From Paenibacillus sp. JJ-223 (GTDB lineage: Bacteria; Bacillota; Bacilli; Paenibacillales; Paenibacillaceae): a DNA stretch of 64,000 nucleotides. Of this stretch, positions 8,773 to 17,796 are shown one piece after another. The stretch spans positions 99,511 through 163,510 of the forward strand of contig NZ_CAKMMP010000018.1 of the NCBI RefSeq assembly GCF_927798175.1, in the 5' to 3' direction. The notes below the pieces were generated by a model. It had not been told where the DNA came from. It saw only the letters and a list, made by a program, of their open reading frames with translations, and did not search any database. Position 1 is the first letter of the stretch. The number at the start of each line of letters is the position of its first letter. The position numbers and the translations under genes were made by a program.

Positions 8773-8810
8773 AACTCCCCTCTACCATAAAGGCAGAAGG
8801 GAGTTTTTGG
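8773..8810 (+). terminator. Intrinsic terminator after the SDR gene
   Basis: aactccc and gggagtt form a 7-bp stem followed by ttt. Confidence 0.5.
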
Positions 8811-8982
8811 TTGCGTCCGTATGCATGTCCAACAATCAAGGTTCAAGAACAACGGGAATTCCTTGGTCGGCAATGAATTTTGTACCTAAACTTTTTGGTG
8901 TTACTATCGATCGGCTGGGGATGGGAGAAAACGGGAACCGAACAAGGGCGAAAGCAATGGATTTTATTTTTTTGTAGGTGAC

Positions 8983-9005
8983 TGTAAGCGTTAACGTGGT
9001 ATAAT
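8983..9005 (+). promoter_or_regulatory. cre box overlapping the promoter of the GH94 gene
   Basis: TGTAAGCGTTAACG (8983-8996) matches 13 of 14 positions of the CcpA consensus TGWAARCGYTWNCW. It ends 3 bases before a perfect -10 box TATAAT at 9000-9005, so bound CcpA would cover the promoter. The -35 box is weak (around ggtgac). The position predicts strong glucose repression of the phosphorylase gene. Confidence 0.65.
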
Positions 9006-9121
9006 GGACAATAGTTGTATACAAGTATTCTGAGCAATTTCTAAAACGTTTTCCGCCAGTTCTTGTTTATTTCCGTCTGTAAATCCGTTCATCTTATCCA
9101 AGCCGAAAGAGAGGAATTTCC

Positions 9122-11500
9122 ATGATCAGACCATCGGAAGACCAGCAATATTACGAGTTGACCAGCCCAACGAGCCTGCCCAAAGCTTCGGGATTTTTGT
9201 GGAACGAAAAAATGATGATCCACATGAATTGCCGCGGGTACGCCGTAGCGCAATTCATGCAGCCGGAACCGGCCAAATATTCGCATGCGCCGAACCTGGA
9301 GGCCAAGACGTTCATGCAGCCGGAACAGCCGTATTATGCCCACCATCCCGGACGGTTCGTGTACGTAAAAGATGAAGTAAGCGGGGGCGTTTTTTCGGCA
9401 CCGTATGAACCCGTGCGCAAACAGGCGGACATATATGTCTTTTCCATCGGCAAGCATGATCTGCGTTGGCAAGTTGTAAGCGGTGACATCGAAGTGGAGA
9501 TGGCTTTGACGCTGCCGAAGGCGGAGGCGATGGAGCTGTGGAGCGTGAAAGTGAAGAACCTGTCGTCCACGACGCGTAAGTTAAGCGTTTATCCGTATTT
9601 TACGGTGGGGTACATGTCCTGGATGAACCAGTCTGGCGAATATGCGGAGTCGCTGCAAGGCATCGTGTGTTCCTCGGTGACGCCATACCAGAAATACCAG
9701 GATTACGACAAAATCAAAACCTTTGCAGACAAAACCTTTTTGCTCGCAGATGAGCGGCCTGTCGCGTGGGAAGTTAACCAGGAAGCTTTTGAGGGCGAGG
9801 GTGGACTCCATGCCCCGTCCGCTCTTGAGGCCGACACGCTGGCTTGCGGAGACGCAAGATATGAGACGCCGACATGTGCCCTACAGTATCGACTGGAACT
9901 CGAAGCCGGGGCAGAGAAGGCGTATCGTTTCATCTTTGGCGCCGCCCACAATGAACAGGAGATTGGGCAGATTCGTCAGAAGTACTTTGTGGATGTGAAC
10001 GGTCAAGGGATGAACGGTTTTGCTGCGGCCGGGCTGGAATATGCCGCCTATGTTGCGGAAGGTCAGGGAAATATCGAGATTAAGACACCCGATGAAGGGT
10101 TGAACAACTTCGTTAACCACTGGTTGCCGCGCCAGATGTACTATCACGGCCAGACGAATCGTTTGACGACAGATCCCCAAACCCGGAATTATCTGCAAGA
10201 CAATATGGGCATGAGCTATATTCAGCCAAGCGTTGCGCGAGGGGCGTTTCTTACGGCACTTGAGCAGCAGAATGTCAGCGGCGCAATGCCTGACGGCATT
10301 ATTTTGCACCCGGACGCCGAACTCAAATATATCAACCAGGTACCGCATACGGATCATTGCATCTGGCTGCCGGTATGCATGAGCACGTATCTGGATGAGA
10401 CCAACGATTACGGCATTTTGGATGAACAGGTCGGGTTTGCGGACAGCGAAGAGACGGCCACCGTTCTTGAACATATGCATCGTGCCATGCGTTGGCTAAT
10501 TCAGGATCGCGACGACCGGGGACTGAACTACATCAACCAGGGCGACTGGTGCGATCCGATGAATATGGTCGGGTACAAGGGAAAAGGCGTATCCGGCTGG
10601 CTTACCATTGCTACGGCGTATGCGTTCAAGGTGTGGGCAAACATTTGCGAACAGGCAGGGCATGCGGAAGCAGCAGCCGAATTCCGGGAGGAAGCGGACA
10701 GAACCAACGAAATTGCCAATACGTATCTGTGGGACGGCAACTGGTATGCACGGGGGATAACCGACGACAACGTCGTATTCGGCATCAGCAAAGACAAGGA
10801 AGGGCGCATCTTCATCAACCCGCAAGGTTGGGCCCTGATGAGCGGCGCGGCCGATCCGGACAAACGGGAAAAGCTGATTCGCGCCGTGGAGGAACAATTG
10901 GAAACGCCATATGGCGTGGAAAAGCTGGCACCCTCCTTCACGGCGATGCGTGAGGATGTTGGACGCGTGACCCAGAAACATCCGGGCAGCGCGGAGAACG
11001 GAGCCGTATACAACCATGCTGCGGCGTTCTACATTTATGCATTGTATCTGGTCGGGGAAAAGGAGAACGCCTATCGTTTGCTGCGCAAAATGATTCCCGG
11101 TCCGGACCTGGACGATATCGTTCAACGGGGACAATTGCCTGTATTTATCCCGAACTATTACCGCGGTGCCTATCGCCAATTCCCGCGTACGGCAGGCCGG
11201 TCCAGCCATTTGTTCAACACGGGAACCGTCCCGTGGGTATACCGCTGCCTGATCGACGGGCTGTTCGGTTTGCAAGGCCATGCGGAAGGTCTGCTAGTGC
11301 GTCCGCAATTGCCAGCAGACTGGAACGAGGCATCCGTGACGCGCAAGTTCCGCGGAGCGGTGCTGGAGGTGCAGATGAAGCGAAGCGAGAGTGTTCGCGA
11401 GCGGCAAGTATATGTGAACGGTAAGCCGATTGAAGGAGATGTGATCCGGGGGATTCAGGCCGGTGCCACGTATGACGTGTTGGTCAAGCTTCCGTTGTAG
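9122..11500 (+). CDS. GH94 glycoside phosphorylase (cellobionate/chitobiose phosphorylase-like)
   Basis: A 792-residue cytoplasmic enzyme with the GH94 build: N-terminal beta-sandwich, helical linker, (alpha/alpha)6 barrel and C-terminal beta-domain. The catalytic region reads NQGDWCDPMN (D475-D478), equivalent to the DWND motif with Cys in place of Asn. The phosphate-site region contains GRSSHLFNTGTVPW. GH94 enzymes cleave beta-glucosides with phosphate to give a sugar 1-phosphate. At about 790 residues it is closer in length to cellobionic-acid or chitobiose phosphorylases than to laminaribiose or cyclic-glucan enzymes. It stands alone, behind a cre-controlled promoter; AGAGAGGA precedes the ATG. 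Specificity is uncertain. Confidence 0.85.
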   Translation: MIRPSEDQQYYELTSPTSLPKASGFLWNEKMMIHMNCRGYAVAQFMQPEPAKYSHAPNLEAKTFMQPEQPYYAHHPGRFVYVKDEVSGGVFSAPYEPVRKQADIYVFSIGKHDLRWQVVSGDIEVEMALTLPKAEAMELWSVKVKNLSSTTRKLSVYPYFTVGYMSWMNQSGEYAESLQGIVCSSVTPYQKYQDYDKIKTFADKTFLLADERPVAWEVNQEAFEGEGGLHAPSALEADTLACGDARYETPTCALQYRLELEAGAEKAYRFIFGAAHNEQEIGQIRQKYFVDVNGQGMNGFAAAGLEYAAYVAEGQGNIEIKTPDEGLNNFVNHWLPRQMYYHGQTNRLTTDPQTRNYLQDNMGMSYIQPSVARGAFLTALEQQNVSGAMPDGIILHPDAELKYINQVPHTDHCIWLPVCMSTYLDETNDYGILDEQVGFADSEETATVLEHMHRAMRWLIQDRDDRGLNYINQGDWCDPMNMVGYKGKGVSGWLTIATAYAFKVWANICEQAGHAEAAAEFREEADRTNEIANTYLWDGNWYARGITDDNVVFGISKDKEGRIFINPQGWALMSGAADPDKREKLIRAVEEQLETPYGVEKLAPSFTAMREDVGRVTQKHPGSAENGAVYNHAAAFYIYALYLVGEKENAYRLLRKMIPGPDLDDIVQRGQLPVFIPNYYRGAYRQFPRTAGRSSHLFNTGTVPWVYRCLIDGLFGLQGHAEGLLVRPQLPADWNEASVTRKFRGAVLEVQMKRSESVRERQVYVNGKPIEGDVIRGIQAGATYDVLVKLPL

Positions 11501-11520
11501 AGCGTCAGATTTACGTTATA

Positions 11521-11591
11521 AATACCCCAATGGGAAACATGGTGCACTTGGTGAAGACCAGATGGATTCATCAGGTGCACCTGTTGGTATT
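11521..11591 (+). terminator. Long hairpin after GH94 (terminator-like, no immediate T-run)
   Basis: A 15-bp stem (11541-11555 with 11567-11581, two G-U pairs, 11-base loop) is bracketed by outer arms aatacc and ggtatt. A T-rich stretch follows only after several bases (acattatttt). It lies just after the GH94 stop and may end or stabilise its mRNA. Confidence 0.45.
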
Positions 11592-11703
11592 CGACATTAT
11601 TTTCGGACATTTCCGAATGAAGGTAAATTATTGAAGTGAAGCAGGGTTTCACATATAATCAAAGAGATTCAAGAATTCGCATACATATTGGGGGAGATCA
11701 TTC

Positions 11704-12123
11704 ATGTTCGTAGGAAAAGGTTCAGTTCGTGAAATGTCCAATGATATCGACCGAGTCATTCGGGAAATCGACCAGATTACGCAATCCAAAATCGACCGGG
11801 TATCCGACAAAATCGACTCGGAATTGAACTCATGCGGCCGCGAGCTGTCCAACGCAGCAACAACCTTGACCCAGATTCGCCCATTGATCGACAGACTCGT
11901 TGCACAAGTGGGTCAGGATGCGCCGGATCACGTGCAAGTACTGGTTACATCCATCGCCCAAGAAGTGATGTCCAAAGTGATTGCGGCAGGCGGGAACATT
12001 GAAGAAGTCCAAAAGAACATCAAAGACGTGGACAAGCTCACCGATGAAATTGACAGCTTGACGGACGAAATCGATAAACTGACGAATAAAATCGACGAAA
12101 TTACGGATAAGTATCAGAAATAA
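11704..12123 (+). CDS. Coiled-coil protein of unknown function (139 aa)
   Basis: A soluble, Lys/Asp/Ile-rich protein with no signal peptide or membrane segment. The N-terminal half has two amphipathic helices (SNDIDRVIREIDQIT, then SKIDRVSDKIDSELNS). The last 40 residues are a regular heptad array (DKLTDEIDSLTDEIDKLTNK), strongly predicted coiled coil. GGGGGAGAT precedes the ATG. It lies 33 bases before the next small helical gene and shares its terminator, so the two form a bicistronic unit. I do not recognise the family; structural or secretion-partner roles are only guesses. Confidence 0.7.
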   Translation: MFVGKGSVREMSNDIDRVIREIDQITQSKIDRVSDKIDSELNSCGRELSNAATTLTQIRPLIDRLVAQVGQDAPDHVQVLVTSIAQEVMSKVIAAGGNIEEVQKNIKDVDKLTDEIDSLTDEIDKLTNKIDEITDKYQK

Positions 12124-12156
12124 GCGGACATTTGAAAATGAAGGAGTGAATCCCTG

Positions 12157-12504
12157 ATGAGCGAATATACTCCACCTGTGAGCCAGCCCAACTACATGTC
12201 CAATGGTTGGAACAATAAACAGGCCAAAGAAACGGCGATCAAAATCGATCACATTGCGGACAAAGCCAAGTTTGGCATTGAAGTACTCAGTACGGGACTC
12301 GTCGGCATCGATGCCCTGGAGAAGGAACTGATCGAGATGTCCCATGCTTCCCAGCCGCCTACCCAGGAGCAGATTCGCTCCTTGGCACATCGGCTGGATG
12401 CCCATCAGAAGCAGATTCAACAAGGTTTGGATCGGATTAAGGACATGATGACCGACATCGAAAAGGAAACGGATTCGTTTCAGCAGCCTCGTACGTCCTG
12501 GTAG
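12157..12504 (+). CDS. Small helical protein of unknown function (115 aa), partner of the coiled-coil gene
   Basis: A 115-residue soluble protein with a polar start MSEYTPPVSQPNYMSNGWNN and then long amphipathic helices (QIRSLAHRLDAHQKQIQQGL and following). No signal peptide or recognised motif. An N-GW-N turn near residue 17 recalls short secreted helical proteins but is not a WXG100 motif in the expected place. AAGGAGTGA lies upstream. Cotranscribed with the preceding gene; the product pair may interact. Function unknown. Confidence 0.7.
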   Translation: MSEYTPPVSQPNYMSNGWNNKQAKETAIKIDHIADKAKFGIEVLSTGLVGIDALEKELIEMSHASQPPTQEQIRSLAHRLDAHQKQIQQGLDRIKDMMTDIEKETDSFQQPRTSW

Positions 12505-12536
12505 TCGATGAAACGAAGATAAATAGAAGATAACGA

Positions 12537-12566
12537 AGAGAAGGTTATGTCGACCTTCTCTTTTTG
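12537..12566 (+). terminator. Intrinsic terminator of the coiled-coil gene pair
   Basis: agagaagg and ccttctct form an 8-bp stem followed by TTTTT. Confidence 0.7.
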
Positions 12567-12652
12567 ATGTGGCGCGAAGAGAGGCCGCCGGTCTACGTAG
12601 GCCCAAATTTTTTATGAAGGAGCCGCCAGAAACCGGCCGAGGTCAATCAGAG

Positions 12653-13408
12653 CTATTTTTTTACCCGATACCAATAACGGTAGATCTCCTCGTATCCCAG
12701 CTTTTCGTATAACCGCCAAGCCGGCGCGTTGTTCACAACGACCGCGAGGTAACTGAACTCGGCTCCTTGGGCTTTGCCCCAGTGAAGCAGGTGCAGGATC
12801 AGCTGCTCGGCCAGCCCTTGATTTCTGTGCTGTTTATCTGTCACGATATCATACAATCCGATATAACCGCGTTCGACGACTCCCAAGCCGCAGGCAACCA
12901 CTTGATCGTTCACCAAAAGAGAGATGTACCCCGTCGTCGTGCGGATATTCGAGAGCATGCGTGTCATCGTAGAACCTTTTTTCTCGTCAACCGAATTGAT
13001 TCTGCAAAAGGAATTCAGCCACGAATTTGTTGAATAAGTATCGATCCGTACATCAGAGTGCTGTGGCGTCTTGAGTCCGTCCAGGCTGCGAGTTTGAATG
13101 CTGGTCCGATCCAATAAGGAATACCCTTTCTCATCCAAAATGTTATCCAGATTTTCAGGATGAATAAATGGGGTGATTTTAAAGACGGTGGGTAACCCAT
13201 TACGCTCGTACAATTGCTCGCATGTTTTTATTTTTTCATGGATGTCGAGCGTGGAGGTGTATATGGGCTGTATGGAGTTGGCGCGTTTGGTGCATCCGTC
13301 CGCAAAGCGAAGCACCCATCCGTCAACAAACAGGGTGGACAAGGAAGGCCAGTGGCCAAGGGACAATTCCTCGATCATTTTGTGGGATGATGCGGCAGCG
13401 GGAAACAT
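12653..13408 (-). CDS. GNAT-family N-acetyltransferase
   Basis: A 251-residue protein whose C-terminal half is a GNAT domain: strand VVACGLGVVERGYIGLYDIV, then the acetyl-CoA pyrophosphate loop QHRNQGLAEQLI (Q/RxxGxA/G), and the late motif NNAPAWRLYEKLGYEE. The N-terminal 110 residues form a second, degenerate GNAT-like lobe (DGWVLRFADG, TKRANSI), as in two-lobe GNATs. The acceptor is unknown. GGAGGT precedes the ATG at 13408. It is transcribed alone, opposite to its neighbours. Confidence 0.8.
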   Translation of the reverse strand: MFPAAASSHKMIEELSLGHWPSLSTLFVDGWVLRFADGCTKRANSIQPIYTSTLDIHEKIKTCEQLYERNGLPTVFKITPFIHPENLDNILDEKGYSLLDRTSIQTRSLDGLKTPQHSDVRIDTYSTNSWLNSFCRINSVDEKKGSTMTRMLSNIRTTTGYISLLVNDQVVACGLGVVERGYIGLYDIVTDKQHRNQGLAEQLILHLLHWGKAQGAEFSYLAVVVNNAPAWRLYEKLGYEEIYRYWYRVKK

Positions 13409-13593
13409 GGGATCGGCATACCTCCTGTTTTATAATGATAAATATACTAGTAAATAATAATACATATTATTGCATAAAAATTCAATTATGTGTACAAGCA
13501 GCTTTGAGTGCGAGGGCACGCGATATGAGGTACAATCAGGGTAGTCAGTACAGCGATGTGAACGGCATATTATGAACAGAAGTGGAGAAAACG

Positions 13594-14250
13594 ATGTTTA
13601 CGATTGAAGTGAAGGGCCAACTCATTCAGTGCCATCTGGAACTGGGCAAACGCAAAAAGGTATCCATCAGCCTGGACCTGCCCTACATGGTGACGATCAA
13701 GGCACCCAATGGCATCACGGAAGAGAAGATCGGAGAACTCGTGCGGCAGCACGGGGATGTCATTTTGCAGCGATCGGCCTTGATGCAGGAAGCGCTGGAC
13801 GGACCGCAGCCTCGGACCTATCAGGACGAAGGAACGTTTATGTGGCTTGGCAAGGAGCATGCCTTGCATGAACTCATTGATGTGGAAGGTTTGGAAGAGG
13901 ACGAGCTGCGGGTGCGTTTGAAAAAGTTTTATTTTGCCGAATGTAAACGGGTCATTGGGGAACGCATCGGTGCGTTTCAACAGGCGCTGAAGGTAAAGCC
14001 GAAGTCCATGGATATCGTGGAGTCGGCCACCAAATGGGGGAGCTGTAGTTGGGACAAAAAACTCACCTTTAACTATCGGCTTGCTATGGCTCCTGTAGAC
14101 GTCATCGATTATGTCATCATCCATGAGCTGTGCCATATTCATCACATGAATCATGACCGTTCCTTTTGGCGGCTGGTAGGCAGCATAATGCCCGATTACG
14201 AGGAGAAGGAAGCGTATTTGCGAAGAAAAGGCCAAGCGATGACGCTCTAA
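13594..14250 (+). CDS. YgjP-like zinc metallopeptidase (SprT/M48-related, DUF45)
   Basis: A 218-residue cytoplasmic protein. The zinc site is H177-E178-x-x-H181 in HELCHIHHMNHDRSFW, where the later His-Asp serves as the third ligand region, and SATKWGSCS is the family's WGSC motif. Length fits YgjP. In enterobacteria a YgjP homolog has been tied to UTP-related metabolism, while most members have no proven substrate. Start chosen at ATG 13594, 6 bases after GGAG; a GTG at 13582 is also in frame. Confidence 0.82.
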   Translation: MFTIEVKGQLIQCHLELGKRKKVSISLDLPYMVTIKAPNGITEEKIGELVRQHGDVILQRSALMQEALDGPQPRTYQDEGTFMWLGKEHALHELIDVEGLEEDELRVRLKKFYFAECKRVIGERIGAFQQALKVKPKSMDIVESATKWGSCSWDKKLTFNYRLAMAPVDVIDYVIIHELCHIHHMNHDRSFWRLVGSIMPDYEEKEAYLRRKGQAMTL

Positions 14251-14335
14251 TAAACGGTATGATGGCATGTGGGGGAGTCAGTAATAAATGACCTAAGTTT
14301 GATCCAATCACACTTTGTTAAGGAGGCACAGGCAC

Positions 14336-14722
14336 ATGACAGGGAAAAATCCAACCTCGGTTGAAGTCGACGAATATATTGCGGGATTCCCGCCAGAAGT
14401 GAAGGCCAAATTACAAACGATGCGTGAGCTGATCCGGGAGATTGCCCCGCAGGCGGAAGAAAAAATAAGCTACAAAATGCCGACGTATGCCCTGCATGGC
14501 AATCTGGTTCATTTTGCCGGATACGCGAAACATATTGGATTCTACCCTGCGCCGAGCGGGATTGAAGAATTCAAACAGGAGTTGTCGGCCTATAAAGGGG
14601 CCAAAGGCTCCGTGCAATTCCCGTTGGATCAACCATTGCCGGAAGCGCTGATCCGCCGCATCGTGGCGTTCCGGGTGAAGGAAAACGAAGAGAAGGCCCG
14701 GCAGAAGAAGCAGGGCAAGTAG
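14336..14722 (+). CDS. DUF1801 (YdhG-type) protein
   Basis: A 128-residue protein that matches the DUF1801/YdhG fold (frataxin-like alpha/beta): VDEYIAGFPPEVKAKLQTMR, then EKISYKMPTY, then FAGYAKHIGFYPAPSGIEEF and KGSVQFPLDQPLP. B. subtilis YdhG has been called an iron chaperone, though the wider family is uncharacterised. AAGGAGG stands 9 bases before the ATG at 14336. It may share a transcript with the next gene, 55 bases on. Confidence 0.8.
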   Translation: MTGKNPTSVEVDEYIAGFPPEVKAKLQTMRELIREIAPQAEEKISYKMPTYALHGNLVHFAGYAKHIGFYPAPSGIEEFKQELSAYKGAKGSVQFPLDQPLPEALIRRIVAFRVKENEEKARQKKQGK

Positions 14723-14777
14723 TCGTCAAACAGACAGGTTGAGGATGGACAAGCAGTTGCATAAAGGGGCTGGGAGC

Positions 14778-15311
14778 ATGAACAAAGCGTTGATCGTGCT
14801 GGATGTGCAGGCAGGCATCGTATCGCAGAGGGACGTGACAGGTACAATCCATGCCATAGAAAGCGTCATCCGCGATTTCGAAGCGAGAAACGAGCCGATG
14901 GTCTTCATCCGGCATCTGGACTACGAGCAAGAGGGATCGCCGTTGTTCCATACTAAAGTGGACAATCTGAGGTTTGTGGTGGATTCGGGACAGCATCAGG
15001 TCGTGGATAAAAGCAAACCAAATGCATTCAGCAATCCGGCGCTCAAATCCTGGTTGCGAGATCATCAGGTGGAGCACATCTTTATCATTGGGTTCAACAC
15101 GGAATATTGCTGTTTGTTTACGGCTATTGCGGCCGAGCATGAGGGTTTCAAGGTTACGCTGATCGAAGATGCGACAGGTACGGTAAATACGGCGGAGACG
15201 TATGAAATGCCGGGGCTCGACATTCAGGATTTCATCGGCTCGGTTCTGAATTGGTCCGGCTGCATCGAGGTTTTGTATGTAGACGAGTACCGAGAGTTGT
15301 ACTCCAAATAA
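14778..15311 (+). CDS. Isochorismatase-family cysteine hydrolase
   Basis: A 177-residue cytoplasmic hydrolase. Asp9 in ALIVLDVQ, a Lys in the segment VDKSKPNAF and Cys111 in FNTEYCCLF form the Asp-Lys-Cys triad of the isochorismatase/nicotinamidase superfamily. A second Cys at 112 is adjacent. No siderophore or NAD genes are near, so the substrate is open. Start chosen at ATG 14778 behind AAGGGGCTGGGAG; 13 upstream codons are open but lack a ribosome site. Confidence 0.82.
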   Translation: MNKALIVLDVQAGIVSQRDVTGTIHAIESVIRDFEARNEPMVFIRHLDYEQEGSPLFHTKVDNLRFVVDSGQHQVVDKSKPNAFSNPALKSWLRDHQVEHIFIIGFNTEYCCLFTAIAAEHEGFKVTLIEDATGTVNTAETYEMPGLDIQDFIGSVLNWSGCIEVLYVDEYRELYSK

Positions 15312-15482
15312 TATCCGTTACATCAGGAATCGTTGGATCGGATCACTGGATAAAGACGAAATCCGGACTGCCTTCTTTCGTTGCGAAGGTGGTCTATTTG
15401 TGCATGGCGCTGATTCAGCGATTTTTCAGCTTGAGCCCTTATAATACGTACCGAAATCCTGCATTCGAAAAGGAGTTTTGGC

Positions 15483-17072
15483 ATGGCTAAGGTGATCCAT
15501 AAGGGGCTCTATCTGATTCTTGCTTTGTTTATCGGACTGTTTATCGCATCAACCTTTGTCGTTCGGGCGCAGTACAATTATGCCGCTTACGGTGACAATC
15601 CGATTCTGGGATCGCAGCAATGGGGCATTTTCATCCCGCTCCTGATTGTGCTGTCGCTCGCCAGTGTGGTTGTGTACCGACTGTGTCTGAAGCTGAACCG
15701 GTTTCGTCCAGTGGTCGTTATTCCTGTCGTGCTGCTGGCGTCCTTCGCCGTTCAGACCGCGATCATTTTTTGTTTTCCGCGCGTGCCGACGGACGATTCG
15801 CAGACGGTGCTCTCGCTGGCGATGGACATGCTGTATGACCAGGACTATTCCTCGTTTGATACGACTGGTTATCTGCACATGTTTCCGTTCAACTATTCGA
15901 TCGTATTGATTTTGAAAACCTTGTTGTACCTATTTCCGGATAACTATCTGGTCATCAAGCTGTTTAACATTTTGTGCACGCTCGTAACGACGTTAATGAT
16001 CTATCTCATCTATAAACAACTCCATGCCAAATCGGGCGGGCGCGATTACGGGGTTCTTGTCCTGGCAGCAACTTACCTGCCTGCCTTATTTATGAACAAC
16101 TTGATCTATAACGATGTTATTGCCACCGCGCTGCTTACGTCGAGCCTGTACTTCCTGATCCGGTTCCTGAAGGAGAAAACGTACAAGTGGGTCGTCGCTG
16201 CCGCCATCTTGTTGGCCCTTGGCAACGACCTGCGCAGCATCGGCGCGATTGTGTTGATCGCGGCAATCCTTTGTATTCTTTTAAATATCAGGAGCCTTGG
16301 CTTCAAAAAATTCATGATTTCCATCGGCGTGCTCGCGCTTTTATTTAATGTCCCGGGGTGGACGCAGAAATGGGCCCTGCAATCCGTCGTGAATGAGCCT
16401 GTCGGCGAAAACGCCGCACCCGTCTATATGTGGTTGAACATGGGGATTAACCTGGAGCGCTTCGGGTTCTGGGATAACCGGGAAAGCTACGCCATCTACC
16501 AGAGAGAAGCGAATTATAACAAAGCCGAAAGTACGGAGTTGTTCAAGCAGGAGATCGGACGAAAGCTGTCGGAAGCCAGCGCGGGCGACCTCGTGAGGAT
16601 GTATACGAAAAAACTCATTTGGACCTGGACCGAAGGAACTTACCAAATGGATCGGTACGGCATCGGCAATGGCAGTTCGTTTGGCATGGGCAGAGGTGGG
16701 GGCGGAATCGACGGTTCCTATAGTTATGCCACTGCCGCCACGGATTGGTTCCAAGGGGATTCGGCACCTCGAATCGGCATTTTGTGGGTGGTATACACCA
16801 TGAACGTGCTGATTTATGTTTTCGTGCTCGTCCGGTTAATCGGCGGAATTCGGGCCAAGAGATATGACGAGGTTTCGTTGATATTGGTTATTCTCGGGTT
16901 TATCGGATTTTATTTGCTCTGGGAAATCAAATCGAGGTATCTTTTTCCGGTGTACCCGCTGCTGCTCGTGCTTGCTTATATGGGATTCAAAGATGCGCAT
17001 GACTCGATATTCCGAAGAAAACTTGGCGGGGAACGCATTTCCCCAGGAAAAGGTGATCCATATGCGAAGTAA
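15483..17072 (+). CDS. GT-C-type membrane glycosyltransferase (ArnT/PMT-like, GT39-related)
   Basis: A 529-residue protein with about 11 to 12 membrane segments. After the first two segments the extracytoplasmic loop contains PRVPTDDSQTVLSLA, an acidic DDS in the place of the GT-C catalytic Asp pair, and later loops include FDTTGYLHMFPFNYS. Such enzymes move a sugar from a lipid carrier to a protein or polymer at the outer face. A large outer loop holds the Gly-rich segment GNGSSFGMGRGGGGIDG, unusual for the family and echoed in the next gene. AAAAGGAG precedes the ATG. Its last 11 bases overlap the lipoprotein gene. Confidence 0.7.
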   Translation: MAKVIHKGLYLILALFIGLFIASTFVVRAQYNYAAYGDNPILGSQQWGIFIPLLIVLSLASVVVYRLCLKLNRFRPVVVIPVVLLASFAVQTAIIFCFPRVPTDDSQTVLSLAMDMLYDQDYSSFDTTGYLHMFPFNYSIVLILKTLLYLFPDNYLVIKLFNILCTLVTTLMIYLIYKQLHAKSGGRDYGVLVLAATYLPALFMNNLIYNDVIATALLTSSLYFLIRFLKEKTYKWVVAAAILLALGNDLRSIGAIVLIAAILCILLNIRSLGFKKFMISIGVLALLFNVPGWTQKWALQSVVNEPVGENAAPVYMWLNMGINLERFGFWDNRESYAIYQREANYNKAESTELFKQEIGRKLSEASAGDLVRMYTKKLIWTWTEGTYQMDRYGIGNGSSFGMGRGGGGIDGSYSYATAATDWFQGDSAPRIGILWVVYTMNVLIYVFVLVRLIGGIRAKRYDEVSLILVILGFIGFYLLWEIKSRYLFPVYPLLLVLAYMGFKDAHDSIFRRKLGGERISPGKGDPYAK

Positions 17073-17655
17073 AGCACTGTTCACATTGTTGATATCGGCC
17101 CTTATCGGCTGTTCCGTCCTGCTCACGGCTTGCGATGCCATCACGGCCCAGAATATTGAGAGAACCGGCGCTCCCGGTCAGGGAATGAACGGATTTCCCG
17201 GCATGAATGGCGGGGGTGGCATAGATGGTGGCGGCCAAGGCATGAGCAGAGGCGGCCGCATGAACGGCGGCGGAACGAATGGCCGAAACGGCGATGGTGC
17301 CGAAGCGATGCAAGGCATGATGGATGCCGACGTTACGGGTCGGATCGTCTCCATAGAGGGTGGCACGATTACGGTGGATCTGTTGGAACAGGAGCAAACG
17401 GATGCGACGTCCAATCAAGGGCGACAATGGAATCCGGCAGACGGAAATACAGGGCTGAAAGAAACCGGTGTAGAAATGAAAATCAGCGTCAGCGACGACG
17501 TTCAGATCAGTCGGGGGATGACCATGGGCGGTCCGAATAACCGATCCGACTCCAGTGACGACATGTCATTGTCCGACCTGAAAACAGGCGATGTCATTCG
17601 TTTATGGTACAAGGACAACACCGAAACGGCAGCACGAATCGTTGTTCAATCCTAG
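17062..17655 (+). CDS. Gly/Met-rich lipoprotein, overlapping the glycosyltransferase gene
   Basis: A 197-residue lipoprotein: signal MRSKALFTLLISALIGCSV and lipobox LLTAC. Residues about 35-85 are low-complexity Gly/Met/Asn (GMNGFPGMNGGGGIDGGGQG). The C-terminal domain (VTGRIVSIEGGTITVDLLEQ ... GDVIRLWYKD) resembles small beta-barrel domains found in such membrane-associated proteins. The ATG overlaps the stop of the GT-C gene and has its own AAAAGGTGAT, so translation is coupled. It is probably the acceptor or helper of the transferase; this is inferred from the overlap and the shared GGGGIDG motif. Confidence 0.75.
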   Translation: MRSKALFTLLISALIGCSVLLTACDAITAQNIERTGAPGQGMNGFPGMNGGGGIDGGGQGMSRGGRMNGGGTNGRNGDGAEAMQGMMDADVTGRIVSIEGGTITVDLLEQEQTDATSNQGRQWNPADGNTGLKETGVEMKISVSDDVQISRGMTMGGPNNRSDSSDDMSLSDLKTGDVIRLWYKDNTETAARIVVQS

Positions 17656-17736
17656 GTTGAGGTAATGGCCATTGCCATATCGATAACTTGTGGATTATTA
17701 TGGAAGTAACTTTGTTTCCCGAAGGGAGTGAGCGTC

Positions 17737-17796
17737 ATGAAACGACGGGCTAAGATGATGCCAAAAGCGACTACAATTAAGGTGATCGTGAACTGA
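17737..17796 (+). CDS. Candidate 19-codon basic mini-ORF
   Basis: ATG at 17737 follows GAAGGGAGTGA and encodes MKRRAKMMPKATTIKVIVN. It sits in a 397-base gap that ends with a strong terminator. The good ribosome site and basic composition are the only support; no homolog is recognised. Confidence 0.3.
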   Translation: MKRRAKMMPKATTIKVIVN

